A stretch of 64,000 bases of DNA from Paraburkholderia sacchari (GTDB lineage: Bacteria > Pseudomonadota > Gammaproteobacteria > Burkholderiales > Burkholderiaceae), in NCBI RefSeq assembly GCF_000785435.2, contig NZ_JTDB02000002.1, positions 186,001 through 250,000 on the forward strand. Direction: 5' to 3'. The stretch's first letter is position 1. The number at the start of each line of letters is the position of its first letter. This document shows, in pieces, positions 50,609 to 60,410 of this stretch. Made by a program: the position numbers and the translations under genes. The notes beneath the pieces are model-generated. The model ran no database searches, had not been told where the DNA came from, and saw only the letters and a program-made list of their open reading frames with translations.

Positions 50609-51922
50609 TCAGTCGTGGCGGTGGACGATTTCTCCCTCGCCGTCGTGGTCGTGATCGTCATCATCGTCGAATTCCCACGACGGGAACGGATCGGCGTACG
50701 CCTGCCAGGCGTCGGGGCCCGCGGCATATTCCGCGTCTGTCAGAAGGCATGCGTCGAGCGTTGCCTGCCACGCATCGCGGTCGATATCGACGCCGATCAT
50801 CACCAGCTCCTGGCGCCGGTCGCCGATGCGCGCGTCGTTCGCGTCGCCGAACCAGTCGGCCGCGATTTCCTTTTCGAGCTCGGCGTCCTGTGGCCAGTCC
50901 TCGCGCGGCTGCGCCGCCCACCAGGTGCCGGCCGGACCATGGCGGCAGACGCCGCCTGCCTGCGACAGCGAGCCCGCCACGTCGTTGCGCGTCGCGAGCC
51001 AGAAGAAGCCCTTCGAGCGCAGCACGCCCTTCCACTCCTGGTTGAGCAGCGCCCACAGACGCTCGGGATGGAACGGCTTGCGCGCCCGATAGACGAAGTT
51101 GCCGATGCCGTATTCATCGGCTTCGCTGTGGGCGTGGTGGGATGCGCCGCCGTCGTCATGGTCGTGATCGTGCTCATGCAGCGAGGTTAGCCAGCCCGGC
51201 GCGCTCGCGGCTGCGTCGAAGTCGAAGCGGCCCGTATTGAGCACCTCGGCAAGCGGCACCTGGCCGTGGCGGCTCACCACCTGCACCGCGCGCGGATTGA
51301 TGCGCGCGAGTATGTGCTGCAGGCGCGCGAGTTCGTCGGCGCTCACGAGGTCGGCCTTGTTGAGCACGAGCACGTCGCAGAATTCCACCTGCTCGATCAG
51401 CAATTCGACGATCGTGCGGTCGTCGGTGTCGCTCGCCGCCACGCCGCGCTCGGCGAGCGGATCGGCGCTCGCATAGTCGCGCAGGAAGTTGAAGGCGTCC
51501 ACGACCGTCACCATCGTGTCGAGCCGCGCGATGTCGGCGAGCGTCGTGCCGTCTTCATCGGCGAAGGTGAAGGTTTCGGCGATGGGCATGGGCTCGGCGA
51601 TGCCGGTCGACTCGATCAGGATGGCGTCGAACCGCTGGCCGGCCTGCGCGGGGTCGGCGAGCCGCCGGATTTCGGCGAGCAGGTCGTCGCGCAGCGTGCA
51701 GCAAATGCAGCCGTTGGACAGTTCGACGAGCCGCTCCTCGACATGCGAGAGCGCGGCGGCGTCGCGCACGAGCGACGCGTCGATGTTGACGGCGGCGAGG
51801 TCGTTGACGATCACGGCCACGCGCAGGCCGGCGCGGTTCGCGAGGACGTGGTTGAGCAACGTGGTCTTGCCCGCGCCCAGAAACCCGGAGAGCACGGTGA
51901 CGGGCAGTGGCTGCTGATTCAT
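50609..51922 (-). CDS. CobW/COG0523-family GTPase (putative zinc metallochaperone)
   Basis: A 437-residue G3E GTPase. Walker A GFLGAGKT (residues 13-20), the metal-binding CXCC (Cys72, 74, 75 in GCICC), and the NKAD guanine motif are present. His/Asp-rich segments near 250-262 (HEHDHDHDD) and at the C-terminus ([12 protein letters not shown]) may bind metal. Related ZigA/ZagA proteins deliver zinc to client enzymes. No Zur box was found. Faces HU. Confidence 0.92.
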   Translation of the reverse strand: MNQQPLPVTVLSGFLGAGKTTLLNHVLANRAGLRVAVIVNDLAAVNIDASLVRDAAALSHVEERLVELSNGCICCTLRDDLLAEIRRLADPAQAGQRFDAILIESTGIAEPMPIAETFTFADEDGTTLADIARLDTMVTVVDAFNFLRDYASADPLAERGVAASDTDDRTIVELLIEQVEFCDVLVLNKADLVSADELARLQHILARINPRAVQVVSRHGQVPLAEVLNTGRFDFDAAASAPGWLTSLHEHDHDHDDGGASHHAHSEADEYGIGNFVYRARKPFHPERLWALLNQEWKGVLRSKGFFWLATRNDVAGSLSQAGGVCRHGPAGTWWAAQPREDWPQDAELEKEIAADWFGDANDARIGDRRQELVMIGVDIDRDAWQATLDACLLTDAEYAAGPDAWQAYADPFPSWEFDDDDDHDHDGEGEIVHRHD

Positions 51923-52087
51923 TGCGATGTGAGATAAAGAAAGGCGGGAATCGGGCCGCGCGCGGCCGCGCGGCGCAAGCCTGCATTTTGCACCATGCGC
52001 GCGCGCTGCGCTGACAGTGCGCGTGCTAGCCCCGCGCCGGCAGGGCGGCCGGAACTGTGCCGCTCAGCGTGGCGCCAGGCGTGCCGC

Positions 52088-52531
52088 TCAGGGCATCAGT
52101 TTCCATTTGCGCAAGATAGCCGCGATCTGCTGTGCATACCGGTCGCGCAACGCCGGCGTTTCGGAGTGGTAGGCGCCCACGGCAGCCCAGGTGTTGCCGT
52201 ATTTGTTCATCTTTTGGCGCAAATGCCAGGCGGCGATATAGACGTTTTTGCACGGCTGCATGAGCGTGCTGGACGAAATGCCGTATTGCGCAAGCGTGGG
52301 CAGATGAATCGAGTTGATCTGCATCACACCATAGTCCACCGAACCATTCGTATTCCTGTGCAATGCATCAGGCGTGTTGTGCGATTCCTGCCAGGCGATG
52401 GCGCGCAGAATGAGCGGATTGACCTTCTGGTAGCGGGCCGCCTCGTCGAAACAGTCCGCGCGCGCCGGCGTGCTCGCGAACGCGGCGAGCATCAGGACAG
52501 CGACGGTCGTGGCGGATACAACCTTTTTCAT
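52088..52531 (-). CDS. Secreted lytic transglycosylase (SLT domain, IagB/VirB1-like)
   Basis: A 147-residue protein with a signal peptide (MKKVVSATTVAVLMLAAFA...ARA) and a compact SLT domain. The catalytic Glu49 is in WQESHN; SVDYGVMQINSIHL and VGAYHSETP are also conserved. Such proteins cut peptidoglycan to let secretion machines or pili cross it. It is divergent from the type II secretion operon, consistent with a helper role. Confidence 0.92.
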   Translation of the reverse strand: MKKVVSATTVAVLMLAAFASTPARADCFDEAARYQKVNPLILRAIAWQESHNTPDALHRNTNGSVDYGVMQINSIHLPTLAQYGISSSTLMQPCKNVYIAAWHLRQKMNKYGNTWAAVGAYHSETPALRDRYAQQIAAILRKWKLMP

Positions 52532-53025
52532 GGGAAGGTCGAGAGACGTTGCGGAAAGCCGGAGCGCAGGCCTGTCTTGCCCTATGTGGGGGAAACCCGG
52601 GCTTGCGTTGCCTGCTCCGGGTAGGGTGCGCCGTGGATCGCCCGTATCATACCGGCGGACGAAGTCGCGTCAATACAACCGGATAGCACATCGGCCGGGA
52701 GCGAGGCGAAAGGCGAGGATCCCTGTCGTGCGGTGGCGCGATTTCCTTCCCGGAATGGCTTCCAATCCTTTCAGAATGTTTCCCCATGCCGGCGGAAGTT
52801 AGAGTAAATCCCCAGACGCAATCTCTTTGTGACAAATTCGACACGAAAAGCTGCTACTGTTGCACTTTTTGCTGGCCGTCGATTGCCGGGTTGAGGAGCG
52901 TCGGCGGGGCCGCCGCAGTCGCCAGGCTGCCCGGCCTGAAATCATGCGGCGGCCATAGCAAGCACGTTGAGCACGATAAGTACGACCGGCCGGCGGCGTC
53001 CCTCCCTGGCCTCGAAATGATACCC
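52532..53025. other. Divergent gap between the transglycosylase and gspD
   Basis: A 494-base region that must hold the promoters of both the gsp operon and the transglycosylase. The gspD frame remains open upstream to 52786, but the signal peptide starts at 53026. I see no RNA gene or certain promoter. Confidence 0.45.
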
Positions 53026-55410
53026 ATGAGAAGAAATCGTATGGCTTTGCGCCGCGTCGCCAGGGCGCTGCTCGTAAGCGGGCTGATGGCGGCGCAACTC
53101 GCGCACGCCCAGGTCACGCTTAACTTCGTCAACGCCGACATCGATCAGGTGGCGAAGGCCATCGGCGCGGCCACCGGCAAAACGATCATTGTCGATCCGC
53201 GCGTGAAGGGCCAGCTCAATCTCGTATCCGAGAACCCGGTGCCCGAGGATCAGGCGCTCAAGACGCTGCAATCGGCGCTGCGCATGCAGGGCTTCGCGCT
53301 CGTGCAGGACCATGGCGTCCTCAAGGTCGTGCCCGAGGCCGACGCCAAGCTCCAGGGCGTGCCGACCTACGTGGGCAACACGCCCGCGGCGCGCGGCGAC
53401 CAGGTGGTCACGCAGGTGTTCACGCTGAAGCACGAGTCGGCGAACAATCTGCTGCCTGTGCTGCGCCCGCTTATTTCGCCGAACAACACCATCGCCGCGT
53501 ATCCGGGCAACAACTCGCTTGTCGTGACCGACTATGCGGACAACGTGCGCCGCATCGCCTCGATCATCGCCGGCGTGGACACGGCCGCGGGCCAGCAGGT
53601 GCAGGTGGTGCCGCTGCGCAATGCCAACGCGCTCGACATCGCGCCGCAAATTTCGAAGATGCTCGATCCGGGCTCGATCGGCGCCTCGGATCCGTCGCTG
53701 AAGGTTTCGGTCGTGGCCGACCCGCGCACCAACTCGCTGATGCTGCGCGCCTCGAACGCGCAGCGTCTGACCGCGGCCGCGCAACTGGCGAAGCAGCTCG
53801 ACGCGCCCACGAGCATGCCGGGCAATATGCACGTCGTTCCGCTGCGCAACGCCGACGCGGTGCAGCTTGCCAAGACCCTGCGCGGGATGCTGGGCAAAGG
53901 CGGGAACGAATCGTCGTCGGGCAATAGCGCGAATTCGTTCAACCAGAACTCCGGCGGCAGCGGTGGCGGTGGCGGCGGCTACGGCAACACCTCGACCGGG
54001 CTTTCCGGCACCCCGCCGCTGCCCAGTTCGCTCGGCGGAGGCAGCGGCATGTCGTCGGGCAATTCGCTGACTGGCGGCGCGTCCGGCGGCAGCAACGCCG
54101 ATTCGCAGTTCTTCGGCGGCGACAAGGACAAGGGCGACGAGAATCAGCCCGGCGGCATGATCCAGGCCGATGCGGCAACCAACTCGTTGATCATCACGGC
54201 GTCGGATCCGGTGTACCGCAATCTGCGCACCGTGATCGACCAGCTCGATGCGCGGCGCGCGCAGGTCTACATCGAAGCGCTGATCGTCGAGCTCAATTCG
54301 AACACCAACGCCAACCTCGGTATCCAGTGGCAGATCGGCAATAGCAACGTGGTGGCCGGAACCAACCTCGCGACCGGCTCCGGCAACAGCATCATCAACC
54401 TGACGGCGGCGGCGGCGGCCAGCGCCGCCACCGGCGGCCTCTCGGGCCTCGTGACCGGCTCGGCCATCCAGCAGGGCCTGAACGTGGGCTGGATCCACAA
54501 TATCTTCGGTGTGCAGGGGCTCGGCGCGTTGCTGCAGGCACTCTCGCAGACGAGCGACGCCAACGTGCTGTCCACGCCTAACCTCATCACGCTCGACAAT
54601 CAGGAAGCGAAGATCGTCGTCGGCACGAACGTGCCGATCCAGACCGGCACGTATTCGAACCTCACGAGCGGGTCGACGAGTTCGGCGTTCAACACCTACG
54701 ATCGCGTCGACGTTGGCCTGACGCTGCATATCAAGCCGCAGATCACCGACGGCGGCATCCTCAAGCTGCAGCTCTACACCGAAGATTCGGCAATCGTGAC
54801 CGGCACGACCAACGCGACGACCAATCCGGCCGGCCCGAACTTCACCAAGCGTTCGATCCAGTCGACCGTGCTCGCCGACAACGGCGAGATCATCGTGCTA
54901 GGCGGCCTGATGCAGGATAACTACCAGGTCAGCAACAGCAAGGTGCCGCTGCTTGGCGACATCCCGTGGATCGGCCAGCTGTTCCGCTCGGAAAACAAGA
55001 CGCGCCAGAAAACCAACCTGATGGTGTTCCTGCGCCCGGTGATCATCAATGATCGCAATACGGCGCAGGCGGTCTCGTCGAACCGCTACGACTACATTCA
55101 GGGCGTGACGGGCGCGTACCGGTCCGATAACAACCTGATCAAGGACCGGGACGACCCGGTGGTGCCGCCGATGCCGCTTGGCCCGAACGAAGGCGGATCA
55201 GCGCTGAACCTGTTCGATCTCGACAAGATGCGGCGCGATCAGGCAACGGGCACGGCGTCCGCGCCCGCCGCCGCCCCCGCTAACGCCACGCAGATGCAGC
55301 CGGCGTATCAGCAGCAAGGCGCTCCGTCGCAAGCCGTGTCGCCCCAATACGCGCCGCCGCAATCGTCGCCGGTGCAACAGCCGCTCACTGGCCAGAGGGT
55401 GCAGCCTTGA
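53026..55410 (+). CDS. gspD: Type II secretion outer-membrane secretin GspD
   Basis: A 794-residue secretin. A signal peptide (ALLVSGLMAAQLAHA) is followed by the N0 domain (VTLNFVNADIDQVAKAIGAA), N1-N3 modules, a Gly/Ser-rich linker near residues 300-365 within N3, and the C-domain with VPLLGDIPWIGQLFRS and NLMVFLRPVIIND. Start: ATGs at 53017, 53026 and 53041 are in frame; 53026 gives a standard signal peptide. Forms the outer gate of the secretion apparatus. First gene of the operon. Confidence 0.95.
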   Translation: MRRNRMALRRVARALLVSGLMAAQLAHAQVTLNFVNADIDQVAKAIGAATGKTIIVDPRVKGQLNLVSENPVPEDQALKTLQSALRMQGFALVQDHGVLKVVPEADAKLQGVPTYVGNTPAARGDQVVTQVFTLKHESANNLLPVLRPLISPNNTIAAYPGNNSLVVTDYADNVRRIASIIAGVDTAAGQQVQVVPLRNANALDIAPQISKMLDPGSIGASDPSLKVSVVADPRTNSLMLRASNAQRLTAAAQLAKQLDAPTSMPGNMHVVPLRNADAVQLAKTLRGMLGKGGNESSSGNSANSFNQNSGGSGGGGGGYGNTSTGLSGTPPLPSSLGGGSGMSSGNSLTGGASGGSNADSQFFGGDKDKGDENQPGGMIQADAATNSLIITASDPVYRNLRTVIDQLDARRAQVYIEALIVELNSNTNANLGIQWQIGNSNVVAGTNLATGSGNSIINLTAAAAASAATGGLSGLVTGSAIQQGLNVGWIHNIFGVQGLGALLQALSQTSDANVLSTPNLITLDNQEAKIVVGTNVPIQTGTYSNLTSGSTSSAFNTYDRVDVGLTLHIKPQITDGGILKLQLYTEDSAIVTGTTNATTNPAGPNFTKRSIQSTVLADNGEIIVLGGLMQDNYQVSNSKVPLLGDIPWIGQLFRSENKTRQKTNLMVFLRPVIINDRNTAQAVSSNRYDYIQGVTGAYRSDNNLIKDRDDPVVPPMPLGPNEGGSALNLFDLDKMRRDQATGTASAPAAAPANATQMQPAYQQQGAPSQAVSPQYAPPQSSPVQQPLTGQRVQP

Positions 55411-55412
55411 GC

Positions 55413-56921
55413 ATGACCGATCCGGCCCGCCCGTCCCCGGCCGCCGCGCGCGATGGCGCCACGCCGCGCGAGGCGCCCTCGCCCGTTGCCGCGCGGCTCG
55501 TGCCGTACGGCTTCGCGCGCAGCGGCCAGATCCTCGTCGCGCAGCAGCACGCCGACGGGCTCGAGGTGTGGATCAGCGAGCGCACCACGGGTGCCGCGAT
55601 TGCCGAAATCGCGCGCAATTTCGGGGCGTTTTCGCTCGTGCGCATTCCCGCGGACGAACTCGCCCAGGCGATCAACCAGGCCTACGCGCGCCAGGACGGC
55701 AGCGCGGCGCAGGTGGTGGGCGAAGTGGAAGGCGAAGTCGATCTCTCGCGCCTGATGCAGGACATTCCCGAGGTGGAGGACCTGCTCGAATCCGAAGACG
55801 ACGCGCCGATCATCCGCATGATCAACGCGCTGCTCACGCAGGCGGCGCGCGAGCAGGCCTCCGACATTCATATCGAGCCTTTCGAGAATGCCTCGGTGGT
55901 GCGCTTTCGCGTGGACGGCACGCTGCGCGACGTCGTGCGGCCGAAGAAGGCGCTCCACGGTGCGCTGATTTCGCGTATCAAGATCATGGCTCAGCTCGAC
56001 ATCGCCGAAAAACGCCTGCCGCAGGACGGCCGCATCACGCTGCGCGTGGGCGGGCGTCCCGTGGACGTGCGCGTTTCCACGCTGCCCACGGGCCATGGCG
56101 AACGCGCGGTGCTGCGTCTGCTGGAAAAGGACGCGCAGCGCCTGAATCTCGAGGCGCTCGGCATGGCCGCCGACACGCTCAAGCAGTTCGACCAGCTGAT
56201 CGCCAAACCGCACGGCATCGTGCTCGTGACGGGGCCAACCGGCTCGGGCAAGACCACTACGCTTTATGCGTCGATGTCGCGGCTCGAGACCACCACGACC
56301 AACATCATGACCGTCGAGGACCCGATCGAGTACGACCTCGCGGGCATCGGCCAGACCCAGGTGAACGAGCGCATCGGCATGACTTTCGCGCGCGCGCTGC
56401 GCTCGATTCTGCGTCAGGACCCCGACATCATCATGATCGGCGAAATCCGCGACCTCGAAACCGCGCAGATCGCCGTGCAGGCTTCGCTCACGGGCCACCT
56501 CGTGCTCGCCACGTTGCATACCAACGACGCGGCCTCGGCGGTCACGCGTCTGACCGACATGGGCGTGGAGCCTTATCTGCTGGCTTCCTCGCTGCTCGGC
56601 GTGCTCGCGCAGCGTCTCGTGCGGCAACTGTGCCCGCACTGCAAGGAAGAACGCCTCGAAGACGATGGGCGCAAGCGCTGGCATCCGGTCGGCTGCGACC
56701 GCTGCGGCCATTCGGGTTACTCGGGCCGGCGCGGCGTGTACGAGCTGCTCACCATCGACGAGCCGATCCGCAACCTCATTCACCGCAATGCCGCCGATGC
56801 CGAGATCTTCACCGCAGGCCGCGCGCAGGGCATGCGCACGCTGCGCGACGACGGCGAGCGCTGGCTCGACGCGGGCACGACCTCGCTCGAGGAAGTGCTG
56901 CGCGTGACGGGCGGCGCGTAA
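55413..56921 (+). CDS. gspE: Type II secretion ATPase GspE
   Basis: A 502-residue hexameric ATPase. Walker A GPTGSGKTTT near residue 274, Asp box and Walker B DPDIIMIGEIRDLETAQ, His box (LATLHTNDA) and a tetracysteine zinc motif near 407-435 (CPHCKEE and CDRCGHSG) are complete. ATG 55413 is preferred; the upstream TTG at 55407 overlaps the gspD stop. Confidence 0.96.
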   Translation: MTDPARPSPAAARDGATPREAPSPVAARLVPYGFARSGQILVAQQHADGLEVWISERTTGAAIAEIARNFGAFSLVRIPADELAQAINQAYARQDGSAAQVVGEVEGEVDLSRLMQDIPEVEDLLESEDDAPIIRMINALLTQAAREQASDIHIEPFENASVVRFRVDGTLRDVVRPKKALHGALISRIKIMAQLDIAEKRLPQDGRITLRVGGRPVDVRVSTLPTGHGERAVLRLLEKDAQRLNLEALGMAADTLKQFDQLIAKPHGIVLVTGPTGSGKTTTLYASMSRLETTTTNIMTVEDPIEYDLAGIGQTQVNERIGMTFARALRSILRQDPDIIMIGEIRDLETAQIAVQASLTGHLVLATLHTNDAASAVTRLTDMGVEPYLLASSLLGVLAQRLVRQLCPHCKEERLEDDGRKRWHPVGCDRCGHSGYSGRRGVYELLTIDEPIRNLIHRNAADAEIFTAGRAQGMRTLRDDGERWLDAGTTSLEEVLRVTGGA

Positions 56922-56948
56922 AGCGGCCAGGCGAAGGCAAGGAAGACG

Positions 56949-58166
56949 ATGCCGGCATTCCGTTTCGAAGCGATCGACGCCGCGGGCAAGGCGCAAAAAG
57001 GCGTGCTCGACGCGGACAGCGCGCGCAGCGCGCGTGCGCAGTTGCGCGGCCAGGGCCTCACGCCGCTCGTGGTCGAGCCGGCGGCGACCCGCACGCGCGG
57101 CGCGCGGGCCCAGCGCCTCGCGCTCGGGCGGCGTCTCTCGCAGCGCGAGCAGGCGATTCTCACGCGCCAACTCGCAAGCCTTTTGGTGGCGGGGCTGCCG
57201 CTTGGCGAAGCGCTCGCGGTGCTCACCGAGCAAGCCGAGCGCGACTACATTCGCGAACTGATGGCCGCGATTCGCGCCGAGGTGCTGGGCGGCCACTCGC
57301 TCGCCAACGCGCTCGGGCAGCATCCGCGCGACTTTCCCGACATCTACCGCGCGCTCGTCGCGGCGGGCGAGCACACCGGCAAGCTCGGCATCGTGCTGTC
57401 ACGCCTCGCCGACTACATCGAGCAGCGCAACGCGCTCAAGCAGAAGATCGTGCTGGCCTTCACCTACCCGACGATCGTGACGATCATCGCGTTCGGCATC
57501 GTCACGTTCTTGCTGAGCTATGTGGTGCCGCAGGTCGTGAACGTGTTCGCCAGTACGAAGCAGCAGTTGCCGTTTCTGACCATCGTGATGATGGCGCTTT
57601 CGGGTTTCGTGCGGCAATGGTGGTGGGCGGTGCTGATCGCGGTGGCGATCGTCGCGTGGATCGTGCGTGGGACCTTGCGCCGGCCCGGGCCGCGTCTCGC
57701 GTTCGACCGGTGGCTCCTCACGGCGCCGCTCGCGGGCAAGCTCGTGCGCGGCTACAACACGGTGCGCTTCGCGAGCACGCTCGGCATTCTGAGCGCGGCG
57801 GGCGTGCCGATCCTGCGCGCGCTGCAGGCGGCCGGCGAAACGCTCTCGAACCGGGCCATGCGCATGAACGTGGACGACGCCATCGTGCGCGTACGCGAAG
57901 GCACGTCGCTCTCGCGCGCGCTGGGCAATACGAAGACGTTTCCGCCCGTGCTGGTGCATTTGATCCGCTCGGGCGAGGCGACCGGCGACGTCACGACCAT
58001 GCTCGATCGCGCCGCCGAAGGCGAGGCGCGCGAACTGGAGCGGCGCACGATGTTTCTCACGAGCCTGCTCGAACCGCTGTTGATTCTGGCGATGGGGGGC
58101 GTGGTGCTGGTGATCGTGCTCGCGGTGATGCTGCCGATCATCGAGTTGAACAATCTGGTGCAGTGA
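56949..58166 (+). CDS. gspF: Type II secretion inner-membrane platform protein GspF
   Basis: A 405-residue protein with two GspF/PilC cytoplasmic domains separated by membrane segments. FRFEAIDAAGKAQKG opens the protein; LTRQLASLLVAGLPLGEAL and ASTLGILSAAGVPILRAL are the duplicated GspF repeats. The C-terminal hydrophobic helix is LEPLLILAMGGVVLVIVLAVMLP. Follows gspE by 27 bases. Confidence 0.96.
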   Translation: MPAFRFEAIDAAGKAQKGVLDADSARSARAQLRGQGLTPLVVEPAATRTRGARAQRLALGRRLSQREQAILTRQLASLLVAGLPLGEALAVLTEQAERDYIRELMAAIRAEVLGGHSLANALGQHPRDFPDIYRALVAAGEHTGKLGIVLSRLADYIEQRNALKQKIVLAFTYPTIVTIIAFGIVTFLLSYVVPQVVNVFASTKQQLPFLTIVMMALSGFVRQWWWAVLIAVAIVAWIVRGTLRRPGPRLAFDRWLLTAPLAGKLVRGYNTVRFASTLGILSAAGVPILRALQAAGETLSNRAMRMNVDDAIVRVREGTSLSRALGNTKTFPPVLVHLIRSGEATGDVTTMLDRAAEGEARELERRTMFLTSLLEPLLILAMGGVVLVIVLAVMLPIIELNNLVQ

Positions 58167-58244
58167 GTGGCGCAGTAAGAAGCGCGGCGAGCCGCGCGGT
58201 CGCTGGCAGAAATGCTTGCGGAATAAAGCGCGGCGCAGAGCTGG

Positions 58245-58658
58245 TTAGCGCACGTAGATGGTGGGGCCGGCGGCGTTGGCCGGCAGGAAGACTTCGGAGT
58301 GCACGCCATGGCGGTCGACGACGATCGAGCGGGCGCGCACTTCGGCGAGCGTCGCGTCCGGGCCGATAGGGCCGCCGAGCGAGATGGCCTTGGCCGGGTC
58401 GCCGCCGATGCTCACGATGGCCGCCGCACCCTGCTTGAGCGCGAGGATGCCGAACAGGTGGATGTCCTGCATGACGTTGCGCTCGAGCTTGCCGCCAAAG
58501 AGCGTGCCGGCCTCGGCGACCGAAATGGGCGCCTGGGCGGCGGCGGCTTGCACCGGAGTGGCACGCGTCGCGGCGATTTCGAGCGTCCACCACGCAGCCG
58601 TGGCGCAGAACACCGCGAACGCGGCGAGTGACAGAAGACGGATTTGCAGTGGGTTCAT
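58245..58658 (-). CDS. gspC: Type II secretion protein GspC, short form, antisense to the operon
   Basis: A 137-residue bitopic protein on the minus strand. One N-terminal membrane helix (LLSLAAFAVFCATAAWWTLE) is followed by a periplasmic homology region (FGILALKQGAAAIVSIGG, DATLAEVRARSIVVDRHG) that in GspC contacts the secretin. It has no C-terminal PDZ or coiled-coil domain, so it is about half the usual size. The same reversed gspC is found in Burkholderia as I recall. GGAG sits 5 bases before ATG 58658. Confidence 0.85.
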   Translation of the reverse strand: MNPLQIRLLSLAAFAVFCATAAWWTLEIAATRATPVQAAAAQAPISVAEAGTLFGGKLERNVMQDIHLFGILALKQGAAAIVSIGGDPAKAISLGGPIGPDATLAEVRARSIVVDRHGVHSEVFLPANAAGPTIYVR

Positions 58659-58881
58659 GCGCTCCATTGTACGGAGTATTGTGAACGTTTTGATGGCGCA
58701 TATGGGGAGCCGCGGGTGCGGGTCTCAAAGGCGTCATCGTGTGACATTACAATGACCCGTCATGTGCGCGTGAACACCGGATTCGCCGGATTCGCGCGCA
58801 AAACGAAACAGGGCGCACGGGGGTGCGCCGCAACGATCACCTGTGATCATTCGCGATCATTTGCCAGGAGGGAAGTAACTT

Positions 58882-59346
58882 ATGTCCATTTGGACCCGCA
58901 GCCATGCCGAAATCGAGCGTCGGCGCGCACGTCGTCAGCGCGGTTTCACGCTGATCGAAATCATGGTCGTGATTGCGATCCTCGGTATTCTCGCGGCGCT
59001 GATCGTGCCCAAGATCATGAGCCGTCCCGATGAAGCCCGCCGCGTCGCCGCGCGCCAGGACATCGGCACGGTCATGCAGGCGATGAAGCTCTACCGGCTC
59101 GACAATGGCCGCTATCCCACCCAGGACCAGGGCCTCCAGGCGCTGGTGCAAAAGCCCACCACCGACCCGGTGCCGAACAACTGGAAGGACGGCGGCTATC
59201 TCGAGCGCCTGCCCAACGATCCGTGGGGCAATCCGTACCAGTATCTGAACCCGGGTGTACATGGCGAGATCGACGTCTTCAGCTATGGCTCCGACGGCAA
59301 GCCCGGCGGCGAAGGCAACGATGCCGACGTCGGGTCCTGGCAATAG
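58882..59346 (+). CDS. gspG: Type II secretion major pseudopilin GspG
   Basis: A 154-residue pseudopilin. The leader is cut by the prepilin peptidase at Gly21/Phe22 before FTLIEIMVVIAILG, with Glu at +5. LPNDPWGNPYQYLNPG and SYGSDGKPGGEG form the calcium-binding C-terminal loop. CAGGAGG lies 8 bases before ATG 58882. Divergent from gspC. Confidence 0.97.
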   Translation: MSIWTRSHAEIERRRARRQRGFTLIEIMVVIAILGILAALIVPKIMSRPDEARRVAARQDIGTVMQAMKLYRLDNGRYPTQDQGLQALVQKPTTDPVPNNWKDGGYLERLPNDPWGNPYQYLNPGVHGEIDVFSYGSDGKPGGEGNDADVGSWQ

Positions 59347-59505
59347 AGCAACGAATCGACAAAGGCAGCCAGACGAGTCCATCAGGGTCCGCCGGGCTCG
59401 TCGGGGCTGAATGCAAACGCGCGGCCCAGTTTCCCGTTCATCTCCAGCTTCGCTTTCTTCATCTCCATGCACTCCCGCCCCCTTCGCCGTTGCGACCGCA
59501 CGCCG

Positions 59506-59985
59506 ATGCGCACCGCGCACGCGGCGCGCGCACGCTCGGCGGGCTTCACGCTGCTGGAGATGCTGGTCGTGCTGATGATCGCGGGGCTGCTGGTGTCGCT
59601 CGCGTCGCTTTCGCTCACGCGCAATCCGCGCACCGATCTGAACGAAGAGGCGCAGCGCCTCGCGCTGCTGTTCGAATCCGCCGGCGACGAGGCGCAGGTG
59701 CGGGCGCGCCCCATCGCGTGGCAGCCGGTCGAGGGCGGATTTCGCTTCGACGTGCATACCGAAGACGGCTGGCGTCCGCTGCGCGATGACCTGCTCGGCC
59801 CGCGCAAGTGGGAAGGCGGCGTGACGGGCGTATCGATCACCTACTCCGGCGCCGACGACCTGCATGCAAACCGCCTCGTGTTCGGCACCGAGGCTGTCGA
59901 GCAGCCCGTCGAAATCACGCTGTTCTCGGCGGCGGGCCGCGCCACCATCGTCGGTACCGGCGCGGGCCGGTATGAGGTCCGCTGA
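59506..59985 (+). CDS. gspH: Type II secretion minor pseudopilin GspH
   Basis: About 159 residues with a prepilin leader ending in SAG before FTLLEMLVVLMIAG. The remaining part is a GspH-type globular domain (WQPVEGGFRFDV). The start is uncertain: ATG 59506 gives a 13-residue leader; ATG 59467 gives a longer one. Neither has a good ribosome site. Confidence 0.88.
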   Translation: MRTAHAARARSAGFTLLEMLVVLMIAGLLVSLASLSLTRNPRTDLNEEAQRLALLFESAGDEAQVRARPIAWQPVEGGFRFDVHTEDGWRPLRDDLLGPRKWEGGVTGVSITYSGADDLHANRLVFGTEAVEQPVEITLFSAAGRATIVGTGAGRYEVR

Positions 59986-59986
59986 G

Positions 59987-60403
59987 ATGCACAAGGCCGC
60001 CCGCTTTGTTCCGCGTCTCGATGCTCGCACCGCGATGCGCGGCTTCACCATGGTCGAAGTGCTGGTCGCGCTCGCCATCGTGGCGATCGCACTTGCGGCT
60101 TCGCTGCGCGCCGTGGGCAGCCTCGCGGCGAGCGAAAGCGATCTGCACCAGCGCCTGCTCGCGGGCTGGAGCGCCGACAACGCGCTCGCGCAACTGCGTC
60201 TCGCGCATGCGTGGCCCGAGGTCGGCGAGCGCAGCTTCGACTGCTCGCAAGGCAATCTGCAACTGACCTGCACGCAGCACGTCACGGCCACGCCCAATCC
60301 CGTTTTCCGCCGCGTGGAGGTCTCGGTGACGACGCCTGGCCGCGACGGCATTCTCGCGCAACTCGTCACGGTGCTCGGCAATGAGACGAACCGGTCGCTG
60401 TGA
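59987..60403 (+). CDS. gspI: Type II secretion minor pseudopilin GspI
   Basis: A 138-residue minor pseudopilin. Leader ends at Gly19 before FTMVEVLVALAIVAIAL. The C-terminus holds EVSVTTPGRDG. ATG 59987 is one base after the gspH TGA and GAGG precedes it, so translational coupling is likely. GspI with J and K forms the pseudopilus tip. Confidence 0.93.
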   Translation: MHKAARFVPRLDARTAMRGFTMVEVLVALAIVAIALAASLRAVGSLAASESDLHQRLLAGWSADNALAQLRLAHAWPEVGERSFDCSQGNLQLTCTQHVTATPNPVFRRVEVSVTTPGRDGILAQLVTVLGNETNRSL

Positions 60404-60410
60404 TCGCGCG

